Shown here piece by piece: positions 52,604-61,353 of a stretch of 64,000 nt of DNA (positions within the stretch are counted from its first letter, which is position 1; each line of letters begins with the position of its first letter). The stretch is taken from NCBI RefSeq assembly GCF_029760955.1, contig NZ_CP121682.1:5022001-5086000 (forward strand). Direction: 5' to 3'. The notes beneath the pieces were generated by a model. That model worked only from the letters and a program-made list of their open reading frames with translations, did not search any database and was not told the DNA's origin. Source of the stretch: Streptomyces cathayae (lineage in GTDB: Bacteria > Actinomycetota > Actinomycetes > Streptomycetales > Streptomycetaceae). A program made the position numbers and the translations under genes.

Positions 52604-52639
52604 CCGGCCGGGGCCACCCCGGGCGGCGGCCCCGGCCGG
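52604..52639 (-). terminator. desABCD operon terminator
   Basis: CCGGCCGGGGCC (52604-52615) is complementary to GGCCCCGGCCGG (52628-52639), with a 12-nt loop. It starts six bases after the desD stop codon. Confidence 0.85.
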
Positions 52640-52644
52640 GCGGG

Positions 52645-54417
52645 TCAGAGTCCCGCGAGGGGGTTCTTCAGGGTGCCGACCAGCTGGAGCGCGCCGGACG
52701 GGTCCGCGAGGTCGACCATCTGCCGGTTGTCGCGCAGCTGGAGCCGGTTGAGGCAGGACAGCGCGAACTCGGGGGCGAACAGGTCGTACCGGGCGAACTT
52801 GTCGGCGAGTTCGGGCACCGACGCCTGGTACTCACGGGTGATCTCCGCGACCGTCCGCCAGAAGTCGTCCTCGGCCAGGACGCCCGCGGAGGCCAGGTCG
52901 GAGGCGAGGAAGCGGAAGAAGCAGTCGAAGACGTCCGTGAAGACCGACAGCAGCTTCTGGTCCTCCGGCACCTCCACGCGGATGCGGGAGACCTCCGGCG
53001 GCAGCACCGCGTCCGGGTCCAGCACCGCGATCTCCTCGGCGATGTCCTTGTAGACCGCGCGCCGCACCACCCCGTCCTCCAGCACCAGGACCACGTTCTC
53101 GCCGTGCGGCATGAACACCAGGTCGTAGGCGTAGAAACTGTGCAGCAGCGGGGTGTAGTAGGCGCGCAGGTAGTGCCGCAGCCAGTCCGCCGGGGCCAGC
53201 CCGGACCGCTCGATCAGCGCGCCCGCGAAGGACGTCCCCTCGTGGTCCACATGGAGCAGGGAGGCCATGGTGGCGAGGGACTCGCCGCCCTGCAGCGAGG
53301 GCACCGGGCTCTCCCGCCACAGCGCGGCCAGCATCTTGCGGTACGGCGAGTGGCGGTCGGTGGCCTGCTCGTACTCCAGGTGCCGGTAGCCGACCGCCGC
53401 CCGTTCCCGGATGATCGTCAGCCCCGTCGAGCTCAGTACCGGGTCGTTCTCGATCAGCCGCGCCAGCCAGTCGTTGATCGCCGGAGTGGCTTCCATGTAG
53501 GCGGCCGAGAGGCCGCGCATGAAGCCCATGTTGAGGACGGACAGGGCCGTCTTCACGTAGTGCTTCCGGGGGTCCGTCCGGTTGAAGAAGGTCCGGACGG
53601 ACTGCTGGGCCAGGTACTCGTCGTCGCCCTCGCCGAGGCACACCAGGTGGCGGCGGGCGACCTCGGCGGCGAAGGTGACGGTGAGCTTGTTCCACCACTG
53701 CCAGGGGTGGACGGGGATGAGGAGGTAGTCGGCCGGGTCGAGGCCCTGGCCGGTGAGCGTCCGGTGGAAGCGCTCGACGGTGTCCCCGCCCAGCTCCTGG
53801 CGCAGGAACGACTCGTACTCGATGCCCACGCCGGCCGTGAACGCCGCCCGTGAGCGGTGCGCGGCCAGCCACACCAGCCGGACCGGGTTCGCCGTCTCCG
53901 GCGCGTAGGCGCGGTACTCGTGGATGCCGAAGCCGAGCCGTCCGTTGTTGGCGACGAAGCAGGGGTGGCCCTCGGTCATGCCGGTCTCGACGGCTTGGAA
54001 GCCGGCGCCGACCAGCTCGGCCGAGGTGACCGGCGGCTTGGCGAGCTTGTAGCAGGTGCCGGAGAGGGTGGAGGAGATCTCCTCCAGGTACACCGGCAGG
54101 ACCTCGTCGCCCAGCCCGAGCGACTTGTGCAGCTCGATGAAGAAGTCCAGGGCGGCCAGGGGGAGTTCGGTGCCGTCACGGTGCCGGCTGATGGAGTCGG
54201 CGGCCACCTGCCAGTGGTCCAGGGCGCGGCGGACGGCGGTGAAGCGGTACTCGGTCAGGCCGTCGTCGCCGCGGACGACGTAGCCGTCCCCGCCGGTCTC
54301 CTCGGGGTGGATCAGCCGCTCGTGCGCGAACTCGGCGAGCGCCTTGCGGATCAGCAGGCGGTTGGCCCTCTCCCAGCGTTCGGGGGTGAGGTGGTCCACG
54401 GCGTCGGCGGGGCTCAT
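52645..54417 (-). CDS. desD: DesD, NIS siderophore synthetase for desferrioxamine
   Basis: The 590-residue IucA/IucC-family enzyme is ATP-dependent and links and cyclises three N-hydroxy-N-succinyl-cadaverine units into desferrioxamine E. Visible family features: GHPCFVANNGRLGFG, LLIPVHPWQWWNKL, TDPRKHYVKTALSVLNMGFMRG-type core and MPHGENVVLVLEDG. The ATG overlaps the desC stop (ATGA), so it is coupled. Length fits the family. Confidence 0.97.
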   Translation of the reverse strand: MSPADAVDHLTPERWERANRLLIRKALAEFAHERLIHPEETGGDGYVVRGDDGLTEYRFTAVRRALDHWQVAADSISRHRDGTELPLAALDFFIELHKSLGLGDEVLPVYLEEISSTLSGTCYKLAKPPVTSAELVGAGFQAVETGMTEGHPCFVANNGRLGFGIHEYRAYAPETANPVRLVWLAAHRSRAAFTAGVGIEYESFLRQELGGDTVERFHRTLTGQGLDPADYLLIPVHPWQWWNKLTVTFAAEVARRHLVCLGEGDDEYLAQQSVRTFFNRTDPRKHYVKTALSVLNMGFMRGLSAAYMEATPAINDWLARLIENDPVLSSTGLTIIRERAAVGYRHLEYEQATDRHSPYRKMLAALWRESPVPSLQGGESLATMASLLHVDHEGTSFAGALIERSGLAPADWLRHYLRAYYTPLLHSFYAYDLVFMPHGENVVLVLEDGVVRRAVYKDIAEEIAVLDPDAVLPPEVSRIRVEVPEDQKLLSVFTDVFDCFFRFLASDLASAGVLAEDDFWRTVAEITREYQASVPELADKFARYDLFAPEFALSCLNRLQLRDNRQMVDLADPSGALQLVGTLKNPLAGL

Positions 54418-54980
54418 ATGCCCACCCCCGTGGCCGCGGCGAACTGTTCGCGGGTGCAGAAGCTCAGCAACGCCTTTTTCTCCGGCTTGTCGATCTCGCG
54501 TACGGGGACGAAGCCCACGGCCTCGTTCAGGGCGTGCACCGCCTTGTTGGACACGTCCGGTTCGACGACGACGCGCCGGACCGCCGGGTCCCGGAAGAGG
54601 TGCGCCAGCACGGCGGTGATGACGGACCGGGTGAAACCGTGCACCGGGGTGTCGGTGGGCGCGACCAGGAAGTGCATGCCGACGTCCCCGGGCTCCGGCT
54701 CGTACAGTCCGGCCAGCTCGCGGTGGGCGGGGTCGTACGCCTCCATCAGGAAGGCGGGCCGGCCCTCGTGCAGCCCCAGGTGGGCGTGGTGGTGCTCGTC
54801 GGCCGCGATCCTCATGTACGCACGCTCGACGTCCTGGAGCCTCGCGTCCCGCATCATCCAGAACGCGGCCTTGGGGTCGGTGACCCAGGAGTGCAGCAGT
54901 TCGGCGTCCCGGAGCGGGTCGAGCGGCCGGACGGTGAAGGTGCCCAGTGCGCACCGGTAGCCGCTGTCGGTGATGCTCAT
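54414..54980 (-). CDS. desC: DesC, N-hydroxycadaverine acyltransferase (GNAT fold)
   Basis: The 188-residue protein acylates N-hydroxycadaverine with succinyl- or acetyl-CoA. It shows GNAT/IucB-like segments ([61 protein letters not shown]). The start overlaps desB stop (ATGA), and the end overlaps the desD start. Confidence 0.95.
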   Translation of the reverse strand: MSITDSGYRCALGTFTVRPLDPLRDAELLHSWVTDPKAAFWMMRDARLQDVERAYMRIAADEHHHAHLGLHEGRPAFLMEAYDPAHRELAGLYEPEPGDVGMHFLVAPTDTPVHGFTRSVITAVLAHLFRDPAVRRVVVEPDVSNKAVHALNEAVGFVPVREIDKPEKKALLSFCTREQFAAATGVGI

Positions 54981-56269
54981 ACGGTGAACTCCTGGAAGGC
55001 GATGGACTTCTCCACGGGGTAGTACTCGGAGCCCAGCATCTCGCGGATGATGCAGCTGTTGCGGTACGGGCCCATGCCCAGGTCGGGGCTGGTGACGCTG
55101 TGCGTGTGGAGGCCGGCGTTCTGCAGGAACACGCCCCGGCCGGTCACGTCGACGGCGTAGTTGCGGGCCACGTCGAACCGGCCGTGGCCGTCGAAGCGGA
55201 GCCGGCCCTGGACCGGTTCGAGGAAGGCCGGCTGCTCGTAGTGGTAGCCGGTGGCCAGCACCAGTCCCTCGGTGCTCAGTTCGAAGTCCTTGCCCTGCTC
55301 GTCCTGGTGGAAGCCGAGGGTGTATCCGCCGTTCTCGTGGCGGGCGCTGACGAGCGAGGAGTTGGTGAGCAGCCGGGTGGGGACCGCGCGGTCGCCGCTC
55401 TCGATGTTCTTCTGGTAGAGCAGGTCGAAGATGGCGTCGACGAGGTCGGAGTTGATGCCCTTGTACAGGCCCTTCTGCTGCTTCTCCAGCCGGTAGCGGG
55501 TCTCCTCGGGCAGCGCGCGGAAGTAGTCGATGTAGTCCGGGGAGGTCATCTCCAGGGTCAGCTTGGTGTACTCCAGCGGGAAGAACCGCGGGGAGCGGGT
55601 GACCCAGTTGAGCGAGTAGCCGTGGACGTCGATCTCGGAGAGCAGCTCGTGGTAGATCTCGGCGGCGCTCTGCCCGCTGCCGACGATCGTGATCGACTTC
55701 TTCTGCCGCAGTTCCGCCTTGCGGTGCATGTACGCGGAGGTGTGCAGCAGGTCGCCGTCCAGGCCGCGGCACGGCTCGGGCACGGACGGCACGGTGCCGG
55801 TGCCGAGCACCAGCCGGCGGGCGCGGTAGGTGTCACCGGCCGCGGTCCGTACGGCGTACAGCTCGGTGCTCTCGTCGTACGTCACCTCGGTGACGGTCGC
55901 ACCGAAGCGGATGCTGCTCAGCCGGCCGGCGGCCCAGCGGCAGTAGTCGTCGTACTCGACGCGCAGCGGGTAGAAGTTCTCCCGGATGTAGAACGAGTAC
56001 AGACGGCCCTTCTCCTTCAGGTAGTTGAGGAAGGAGTAGGGGGAGGTCGGGTCGGCGAGGGTGACCAGGTCCGACATGAACGGTGTCTGGAGGTGGGCTC
56101 CGTCGAGGAACATCCCGGCGTGCCACTCGAAGTCCGGCTTGGACTCCAGGAAGACGCCGTCCAGGTCGTCGATGGGCTCGGTGAGGCAGGCGAGGCCGAG
56201 GTTGAAGGGGCCCAGCCCGATCCCCACGAAGTCGTGGGCGGTGTCAGGGGCTTCAGGAAGCGCGGTCAA
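54977..56269 (-). CDS. desB: DesB, cadaverine N-monooxygenase
   Basis: The 430-residue flavin N-hydroxylase has the FAD loop [11 protein letters not shown], the NADPH loop [15 protein letters not shown] and the C-terminal LATGYHY, as in lysine/ornithine N-monooxygenases. It starts at TTG with GGGAGAG upstream and overlaps the end of desA by 17 bases. It hydroxylates cadaverine in the desferrioxamine pathway. Confidence 0.96.
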   Translation of the reverse strand: MTALPEAPDTAHDFVGIGLGPFNLGLACLTEPIDDLDGVFLESKPDFEWHAGMFLDGAHLQTPFMSDLVTLADPTSPYSFLNYLKEKGRLYSFYIRENFYPLRVEYDDYCRWAAGRLSSIRFGATVTEVTYDESTELYAVRTAAGDTYRARRLVLGTGTVPSVPEPCRGLDGDLLHTSAYMHRKAELRQKKSITIVGSGQSAAEIYHELLSEIDVHGYSLNWVTRSPRFFPLEYTKLTLEMTSPDYIDYFRALPEETRYRLEKQQKGLYKGINSDLVDAIFDLLYQKNIESGDRAVPTRLLTNSSLVSARHENGGYTLGFHQDEQGKDFELSTEGLVLATGYHYEQPAFLEPVQGRLRFDGHGRFDVARNYAVDVTGRGVFLQNAGLHTHSVTSPDLGMGPYRNSCIIREMLGSEYYPVEKSIAFQEFTV

Positions 56270-57695
56270 GGGACTCTCCCAGGTACTGCTCGGCGTGGCC
56301 GGCGATCAGATCGAGGACGGCGGTGATGTCGGCGGTCGTGGTCTCGGGGTTCAGCAGGGTGAACTTCAGGTAGTGGCGGCCCGCCACCTTGGTGCCCGCG
56401 ACGACCGCGTCACCGGAGGCGAACAGGGCTTTGCGGGCGTAGAGGTTGGCCCGGTCGATCTCGGCGGGGTCGGTGACGGCGGCCGGGACGTAGCGGAAGA
56501 CGAGCGTGGACAGCGACGGTGCGACGACCACGTCGAAGCGCGGGTCGGCGGCCAGCAGCTCCCAGCCCTCGTGGGCCAGGTCGCAGACCTCGTCGAAGAG
56601 CCCGCCGATGCCGTCGGCGCCCATCACGCGCAGCGTCATCCACAGTTTCAGCGCGTCGAAGCGGCGGGTGGTCTGCAGGGACTTGTCGACCTGGTTGGGG
56701 ATGCGCTCGGTCACCATGCGGCGCGGGTTGAGGTACTCCGCGTGGTAGGTGGCGTGCCGCAGCGTGGCCGCGTCGCGGACCAGTACGGCCGACGAACTCA
56801 CCGGCTGGAAGAAGGACTTGTGGTAGTCGACGGTGACCGAGTCGGCGCGTTCGATGCCGTCGATCCGGTCCCGGTGCTTCAGCGAGGCGAGCAGTCCGCA
56901 GCCGTAGGCGGCGTCCACGTGCATCCAGACGCCGTACCGGGCGCACAGTTCGGCGATCTCGGGCAGCGGGTCGATGGAGCCGAAGTCGGTGCTTCCGGCG
57001 GTGGCGACGACGGCCATGGGGACGAGGCCGTCCTCGGCGCAGCGGGCCAGTTCGCGGGCGAGGGCGACGGTCTGCAGCCGCTTGTCGTGGTCGACGGGGA
57101 GCGGCACCACCGCGTCCGGGCCGAGGCCGAGCAGTTTCGCGGACTTCTGCACGCTGAAGTGGCTGACCTCGGAGGTGAGGACGCGCAGTGTCGCGAGGTC
57201 GCCGGTCTTGGCCTCCTCGCGGGCCAGCAGCAGCGCCTGGAGGTTGGACTGGGTGCCGCCGGAGGTGAACACCCCGTCGGCGGACGGCCCGAGGCCGATG
57301 CGGGCGGCCGTCCAGTCGATCAGTTTCCGCTCGATGAGGGTGCCGCCGGCCGACTGGTCCCAGGTGTCCAGGGAGGAGTTGACGGCACAGAGCACCGCCT
57401 CGCCGAGCACGGCCGGGATGACGACCGGGCAGTTGAGGTGGGCGAGGTAGCGGGGGTGGTGGAAGTAGACCGCGTCCCGGAGGTAGACCTCCTCCAGTTC
57501 GTCCAGCGCCGCGGTGGTGTCGTGCAGGGGCCGGTCGAGGTCGATCCGCTCGATGGCGGGGGCGAGGGCGTCGACCGTGACGCCGGTGAACGGGCGTTCG
57601 GTGGTGGCGAGTTTGGCTGCCACCCGCTCGACTCCTTCGGTCACGGAGCGGCGGTAGTGCTCCGCGGTGGTGTCGTTGAGCAGGTGCGAGCGCAT
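56253..57695 (-). CDS. desA: DesA, PLP-dependent lysine decarboxylase
   Basis: The 480-residue group II decarboxylase makes cadaverine from lysine. It has [15 protein letters not shown], the substrate-side DAAYGCGLL, the PLP lysine Lys293 in DYHKSFFQP, and a C-terminal SLDRAS. ATG 57695. First gene of desABCD, preceded by the iron box at 57770, so it is repressed when iron is plentiful. Confidence 0.97.
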   Translation of the reverse strand: MRSHLLNDTTAEHYRRSVTEGVERVAAKLATTERPFTGVTVDALAPAIERIDLDRPLHDTTAALDELEEVYLRDAVYFHHPRYLAHLNCPVVIPAVLGEAVLCAVNSSLDTWDQSAGGTLIERKLIDWTAARIGLGPSADGVFTSGGTQSNLQALLLAREEAKTGDLATLRVLTSEVSHFSVQKSAKLLGLGPDAVVPLPVDHDKRLQTVALARELARCAEDGLVPMAVVATAGSTDFGSIDPLPEIAELCARYGVWMHVDAAYGCGLLASLKHRDRIDGIERADSVTVDYHKSFFQPVSSSAVLVRDAATLRHATYHAEYLNPRRMVTERIPNQVDKSLQTTRRFDALKLWMTLRVMGADGIGGLFDEVCDLAHEGWELLAADPRFDVVVAPSLSTLVFRYVPAAVTDPAEIDRANLYARKALFASGDAVVAGTKVAGRHYLKFTLLNPETTTADITAVLDLIAGHAEQYLGESLDRAS

Positions 57696-57769
57696 GTGGG
57701 GGCCTCCGGTGGGGATGGTCCGGTGCGGGGAGGGAGCGGGGCGCGCGCCGCGGTGCGGCCCGCTTTTAC

Positions 57770-57788
57770 TTAGGTGAGCCTAGCCTAA
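57770..57788. promoter_or_regulatory. DmdR1-type iron box of desABCD
   Basis: On the minus strand the 19 bases read TTAGGCTAGGCTCACCTAA, close to the consensus TTAGGTTAGGCTAACCTAA with two differences. It lies 75 bp upstream of desA, the expected place for iron repression. Confidence 0.95.
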
Positions 57789-57915
57789 GTAGATTGGCTC
57801 TCTTCCTGCTCCGGCCGTGACCGTGATCACTCCGCCACGAGGTGTACGGGGCGCTCAACTGGCGTGATGGCCAACGCTGTTCGCGTAACCGCTCCGGTGC
57901 CGGGCTTCGGCGCCC

Positions 57916-57945
57916 CCGGCCCCGTCCGGGCCCGGGCGGGGCCGG
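57916..57945 (-). terminator. Probable desE terminator
   Basis: CCGGCCCCG (57916-57924) pairs with CGGGGCCGG (57937-57945), and the loop itself contains CCGGGCCCGG. It lies about 110 bp beyond the desE stop. Otherwise the 360 bp between desA and desE show only the iron box. Confidence 0.65.
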
Positions 57946-58055
57946 AAACGGACCGAGCCGCCTCGTTCCGTCGGCCTGGAGGGAGGGGAAACGGAACGGG
58001 GCGGCTGCGGGGACGGTCACGTAGGACTCCCGGGGGAGGGTTCAGGCGGGGGCGG

Positions 58056-59105
58056 TCAGCTGACCTTCTTCGCCTTCTCGATGGCCTCGGCGAGGTTGTC
58101 GAGCAGCGGGGTGCACTTGTCGTAGGACAGGATCGGCTCGGCGGAACGCGCGATGACCTGACCGGCCTTGACCGCGGGGAGCTTCTTCCAGGTCGCCTCG
58201 GCGATGTCGGCGGGCTGGATGGCCGAGCTGCGGTCGTCCATGATGATGACGTCGGCCTGGTGCTTGTCGACGTTCTCCCAGCTGAGGCTCTCGAACCAGC
58301 CGCCGGTCGGCTTCTTGGCCTCCTCGGTCGGCTCGACGAAGTTCACGCCGAGCGCCTTGAAGTACTCCAGGTCGGCGGAGAGATTTGTGCCGGAGACGTA
58401 GAACAGCTCCGGGCTCGCCGAGCCGGCCATCACCTTGATGTCGGGGTGGGCCTTCGCGGCCTTGCGCAGTCGCTCGGACGCCGCCTCGAAGCGCTTCTTC
58501 GCGTCGACGACCGCGGCGGCCTTCATGTCGCCGCCCAGCGACTCGGCCAGCTCCCACATGCGCTCGAGCGGCGCGGTCAACTGGCGGTCGTAGACGGATA
58601 TGGCGACACTCGGCGCGAGCTTGGCGATCTTGTCCTTGGACGCCTCGGGGACGTACCAGAGGGTGCCCGCGTCGTCGAAGGTGGTGGAGACGAGGACCTC
58701 GGGGGCGAGGGTCGCGTACTTCTCCACGTTGAACTGGTCCCAGACGTTGCCCAGGACGGTCACCTTGCTGACGTCCATGTCGCCGGCCTGGACGTCGGCC
58801 TTGCCGTCCTTGGTCCTCGTCGGGCCGAAGACGCCCTTGACCTGGACGCCGTAGTCGTACAGGGCCGCGGCGACACCGGTGAACGCGACGATGTTCGCGG
58901 GTACCTTGTCCAGCTTCACGGTGGTGCCGCGGTCGTCCTCGAAGGACCAGGGACCGGACTCGGGCCCGGCGGACCCCGGTGCGTCCGATCCGCCGCTCTT
59001 CGCGTCCTCGTCGCCGCAGGCCGCGAGCGCGGCACCGAGTCCGAGAGCGCCACCGGCGGCGAGCAGGCCGCGACGGGAGAAACGGGCGGTTCTGGCGTTC
59101 GACAT
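58056..59105 (-). CDS. desE: DesE, ferrioxamine-binding lipoprotein
   Basis: The 349-residue siderophore-binding lipoprotein has RFSRRGLLAAGG (Tat-like) and the lipobox ALAAC. A class III periplasmic-binding fold follows with NIVAFTGVAAALYDYG, GNVWDQFNVEKYATLAPEVLVSTTF and VIIMDDRSSAIQ. It captures ferrioxamine B/E for import. It has its own iron box at 59179 and lies next to the biosynthetic operon. Confidence 0.93.
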   Translation of the reverse strand: MSNARTARFSRRGLLAAGGALGLGAALAACGDEDAKSGGSDAPGSAGPESGPWSFEDDRGTTVKLDKVPANIVAFTGVAAALYDYGVQVKGVFGPTRTKDGKADVQAGDMDVSKVTVLGNVWDQFNVEKYATLAPEVLVSTTFDDAGTLWYVPEASKDKIAKLAPSVAISVYDRQLTAPLERMWELAESLGGDMKAAAVVDAKKRFEAASERLRKAAKAHPDIKVMAGSASPELFYVSGTNLSADLEYFKALGVNFVEPTEEAKKPTGGWFESLSWENVDKHQADVIIMDDRSSAIQPADIAEATWKKLPAVKAGQVIARSAEPILSYDKCTPLLDNLAEAIEKAKKVS

Positions 59106-59178
59106 GACGGGGTCTGCTTTCGTGCGTGCGGAGCAGGTGGGTGCGGGCGGGCCCGCGGGCCCCTGGCTGGAGCCAGAC

Positions 59179-59197
59179 TTAGGTTAGCCTAACCTCA
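59179..59197. promoter_or_regulatory. DmdR1-type iron box of desE
   Basis: TTAGGTTAGCCTAACCTCA is a near-perfect palindrome that differs from the iron-box consensus at two positions. It lies about 75 bp upstream of desE. Confidence 0.93.
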
Positions 59198-59235
59198 GAT
59201 TTTGTCCAGAGGTGCGGACCGCCCGCCCCGCGCCG

Positions 59236-60399
59236 TCAGCCCGCCGTCAGTCCCAACTCCCGGGCGATCAGCATCCGCTGGACCTCGCTCGTGCCCTCGC
59301 CGATCTCCAGGATCTTGGAGTCGCGCCACATACGGGCCACCGGATACTCGTTCATGAAGCCGTAGCCGCCGTGGATCTGGGTGGCCTCGCGGGCGTTGTC
59401 CACGGCGACCGTGGAGGAGTACAGCTTGGCCACCGCCGCCTCCTTCTTGAAGGGCTCACCGGCCACCAGCCGGCTCGCCGCGTCCCGCCACGCCAGACGG
59501 GCCGTGTGGGCCTTCATCTCCATGTCGGCGATCTTGAACTGGATGGCCTGGTTGGCGCCGATCGGACGGCCGAACGCGTGCCGCTCCCCGGCGTACTTCA
59601 CCGACTCGTCCACACAGCCCTGCGCCAGCCCCGTGCCCAGCGCCGCGATGGCGATCCGGCCCTCGTCGAGGATGCGCAGGAACTGGGCGTAGCCCCGGCC
59701 CTCCTCACCCAGCAGGTTCGCCGCCGGGACGCGGACGTCGGCGAACGACAGCTCCCGGGTGTCCGACGCGTTCCAGCCGACCTTCGAGTACGGGGCCGCC
59801 ACCGTGAAGCCCGGGGTGCCGGACGGGACGATGATCGCCGAGATCAGCGGCTTGCCGTCGGGCTTCCGGCCGGTGACCGCCGTGACCGTGACCAACCCGG
59901 TGATGTCCGTGCCCGAGTTGGTGATGAAGCACTTGGTGCCGTTGATCACCCACTCGTCCGTCGACTCGTCCAGCCGGGCCGTGGTGCGGGTCGCGCCCGC
60001 GTCGCTGCCGCCGTCCGGCTCCGTCAGCCCGAACGCGCCCAGGATCTCGCCCGAGCACAGCCGGGGCAGCCACGCGCGCTTCTGCTCCTCGGTGCCGAAG
60101 AGGTGGATCGGCATCGCGCCCAGCGAGACACCGGCCTCGAGCGTGATCGCCACCGACGAGTCCACCCGGGCCAGTTCCTCCAGGACCAGGCCCAGCGCCA
60201 GGTAGTCGCCGCCCATCCCGCCGTACTCCTCCGGGAAGGGCAGGCCGAACAGGCCCATGCGGCCCATCTCCCGGACGATCTCGTACGGGAACTCGTGCCG
60301 CTCGTAGAAGTCGCCGATCTTCGGCGCGACGACGTCGTGCGCGAACTCCTCGACCGTGCGGCGGAGTTCTTCCAGTTCGGGGGAGAGCTTGTGGTCCAT
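59236..60399 (-). CDS. acdH: Acyl-CoA dehydrogenase (isovaleryl-CoA type)
   Basis: The 387-residue flavoenzyme has GLPFPEEYGGMGGDYLA, FGLTEPDGGSDAGATRTTA (FAD/substrate loop), CFITNSG and the C-terminal QIHGGYGFMNEYPVARMWRDSKIL signature, with a Glu in IGEGTSE. With HMG-CoA lyase and a biotin-dependent carboxylase upstream, it probably oxidises isovaleryl-CoA in leucine breakdown. ATG 60399, six bp after hmgL. Confidence 0.93.
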   Translation of the reverse strand: MDHKLSPELEELRRTVEEFAHDVVAPKIGDFYERHEFPYEIVREMGRMGLFGLPFPEEYGGMGGDYLALGLVLEELARVDSSVAITLEAGVSLGAMPIHLFGTEEQKRAWLPRLCSGEILGAFGLTEPDGGSDAGATRTTARLDESTDEWVINGTKCFITNSGTDITGLVTVTAVTGRKPDGKPLISAIIVPSGTPGFTVAAPYSKVGWNASDTRELSFADVRVPAANLLGEEGRGYAQFLRILDEGRIAIAALGTGLAQGCVDESVKYAGERHAFGRPIGANQAIQFKIADMEMKAHTARLAWRDAASRLVAGEPFKKEAAVAKLYSSTVAVDNAREATQIHGGYGFMNEYPVARMWRDSKILEIGEGTSEVQRMLIARELGLTAG

Positions 60400-60405
60400 G
60401 GTCGT

Positions 60406-61353
60406 TCACGACTCCTGGTGGGAGAGGGCTCGGACGGTGCGGGACGGGCTCTGTCGGCCCAGGTGGGCGGCCATCCAGACGCTTGTGGCGACCAGACGGC
60501 CGAGATCGACACCGGTCTCGATGCCGAGACCCCGCAGCATCCATACGAGGTCTTCGGTGGCGAGGTTGCCGGTGGCGGACTTCGCGTACGGGCAGCCGCC
60601 CAGCCCGCCGGCGGAGGCGTCGACCGTGGTGACGCCCTGTTGGAGCGCGGCCAGTGTGTTGGACAGGGCCTGGCCGTAGGTGTCGTGGAAGTGGACGCCC
60701 AGGGCGGACACGGGGACGTCCGCCTCGGTGAGCGCGGTGAGCAGGGCCGTCACATGGCCCGGGGTGGCCACCCCGATGGTGTCGCCCAGGCTCAGTTCGT
60801 CGCAGCCCAGGTCGAGCAGGGCCCGGCAGACCCGCACCACCTGCGGGACGGGGACGGCGCCCTCCCAGGGGTCGCCGAAGCACATCGACAGATAGCCGCG
60901 GACGTGGACGCCCTCGGCCTTCGCCCGGCCCACCACCGGCGCGAACATCGCCAGCGCCTCGTCCACCGTGCGGTTGAGGTTGGCCTGGGCGAAGGACTCC
61001 GTGGCACTGGCGAACACCGCCACCCGGCGGGCGCCCAGCGCCAGCGCGCGGTCGAGGCCCCGCTCGTTCGGCACCAGGACCGGCAGCGACACCGGCAGGT
61101 CGGCCACCGCCGGGAACAGCTCCTCGGCGTCCGCCAGCTGGGGCACCCACCCGGGGTGGACGAAGCTCGTCGCCTCGATCGTGGTCAGGCCCGTGCCGGC
61201 CAGGCGGCGGATGAACTCCGCCTTCACCACCGCCGGGACGGTCGCCTTCTCGTTCTGCAGTCCGTCGCGCGCGCCGACCTCGTGGATCCGCACGCGGGCG
61301 GGCAGCCCTTCGGCCGGTACGACCATGGGCAGGACCGGTTCCGGGGCGTTCAT
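60406..61353 (-). CDS. hmgL: Hydroxymethylglutaryl-CoA lyase
   Basis: The 315-residue TIM-barrel lyase has the RIHEVGARDGLQNEK start (metal and catalytic Arg/Asp), TSFVHPGWVPQLADAEE, LSLGDTIGVATPG, HFHDTYGQALSN (metal His pair) and the Cys loop GGLGGCPYAKSATGN. It cleaves HMG-CoA into acetoacetate and acetyl-CoA. The ATG overlaps the carboxylase stop (ATGA), with AAGGAG upstream. Confidence 0.96.
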   Translation of the reverse strand: MNAPEPVLPMVVPAEGLPARVRIHEVGARDGLQNEKATVPAVVKAEFIRRLAGTGLTTIEATSFVHPGWVPQLADAEELFPAVADLPVSLPVLVPNERGLDRALALGARRVAVFASATESFAQANLNRTVDEALAMFAPVVGRAKAEGVHVRGYLSMCFGDPWEGAVPVPQVVRVCRALLDLGCDELSLGDTIGVATPGHVTALLTALTEADVPVSALGVHFHDTYGQALSNTLAALQQGVTTVDASAGGLGGCPYAKSATGNLATEDLVWMLRGLGIETGVDLGRLVATSVWMAAHLGRQSPSRTVRALSHQES

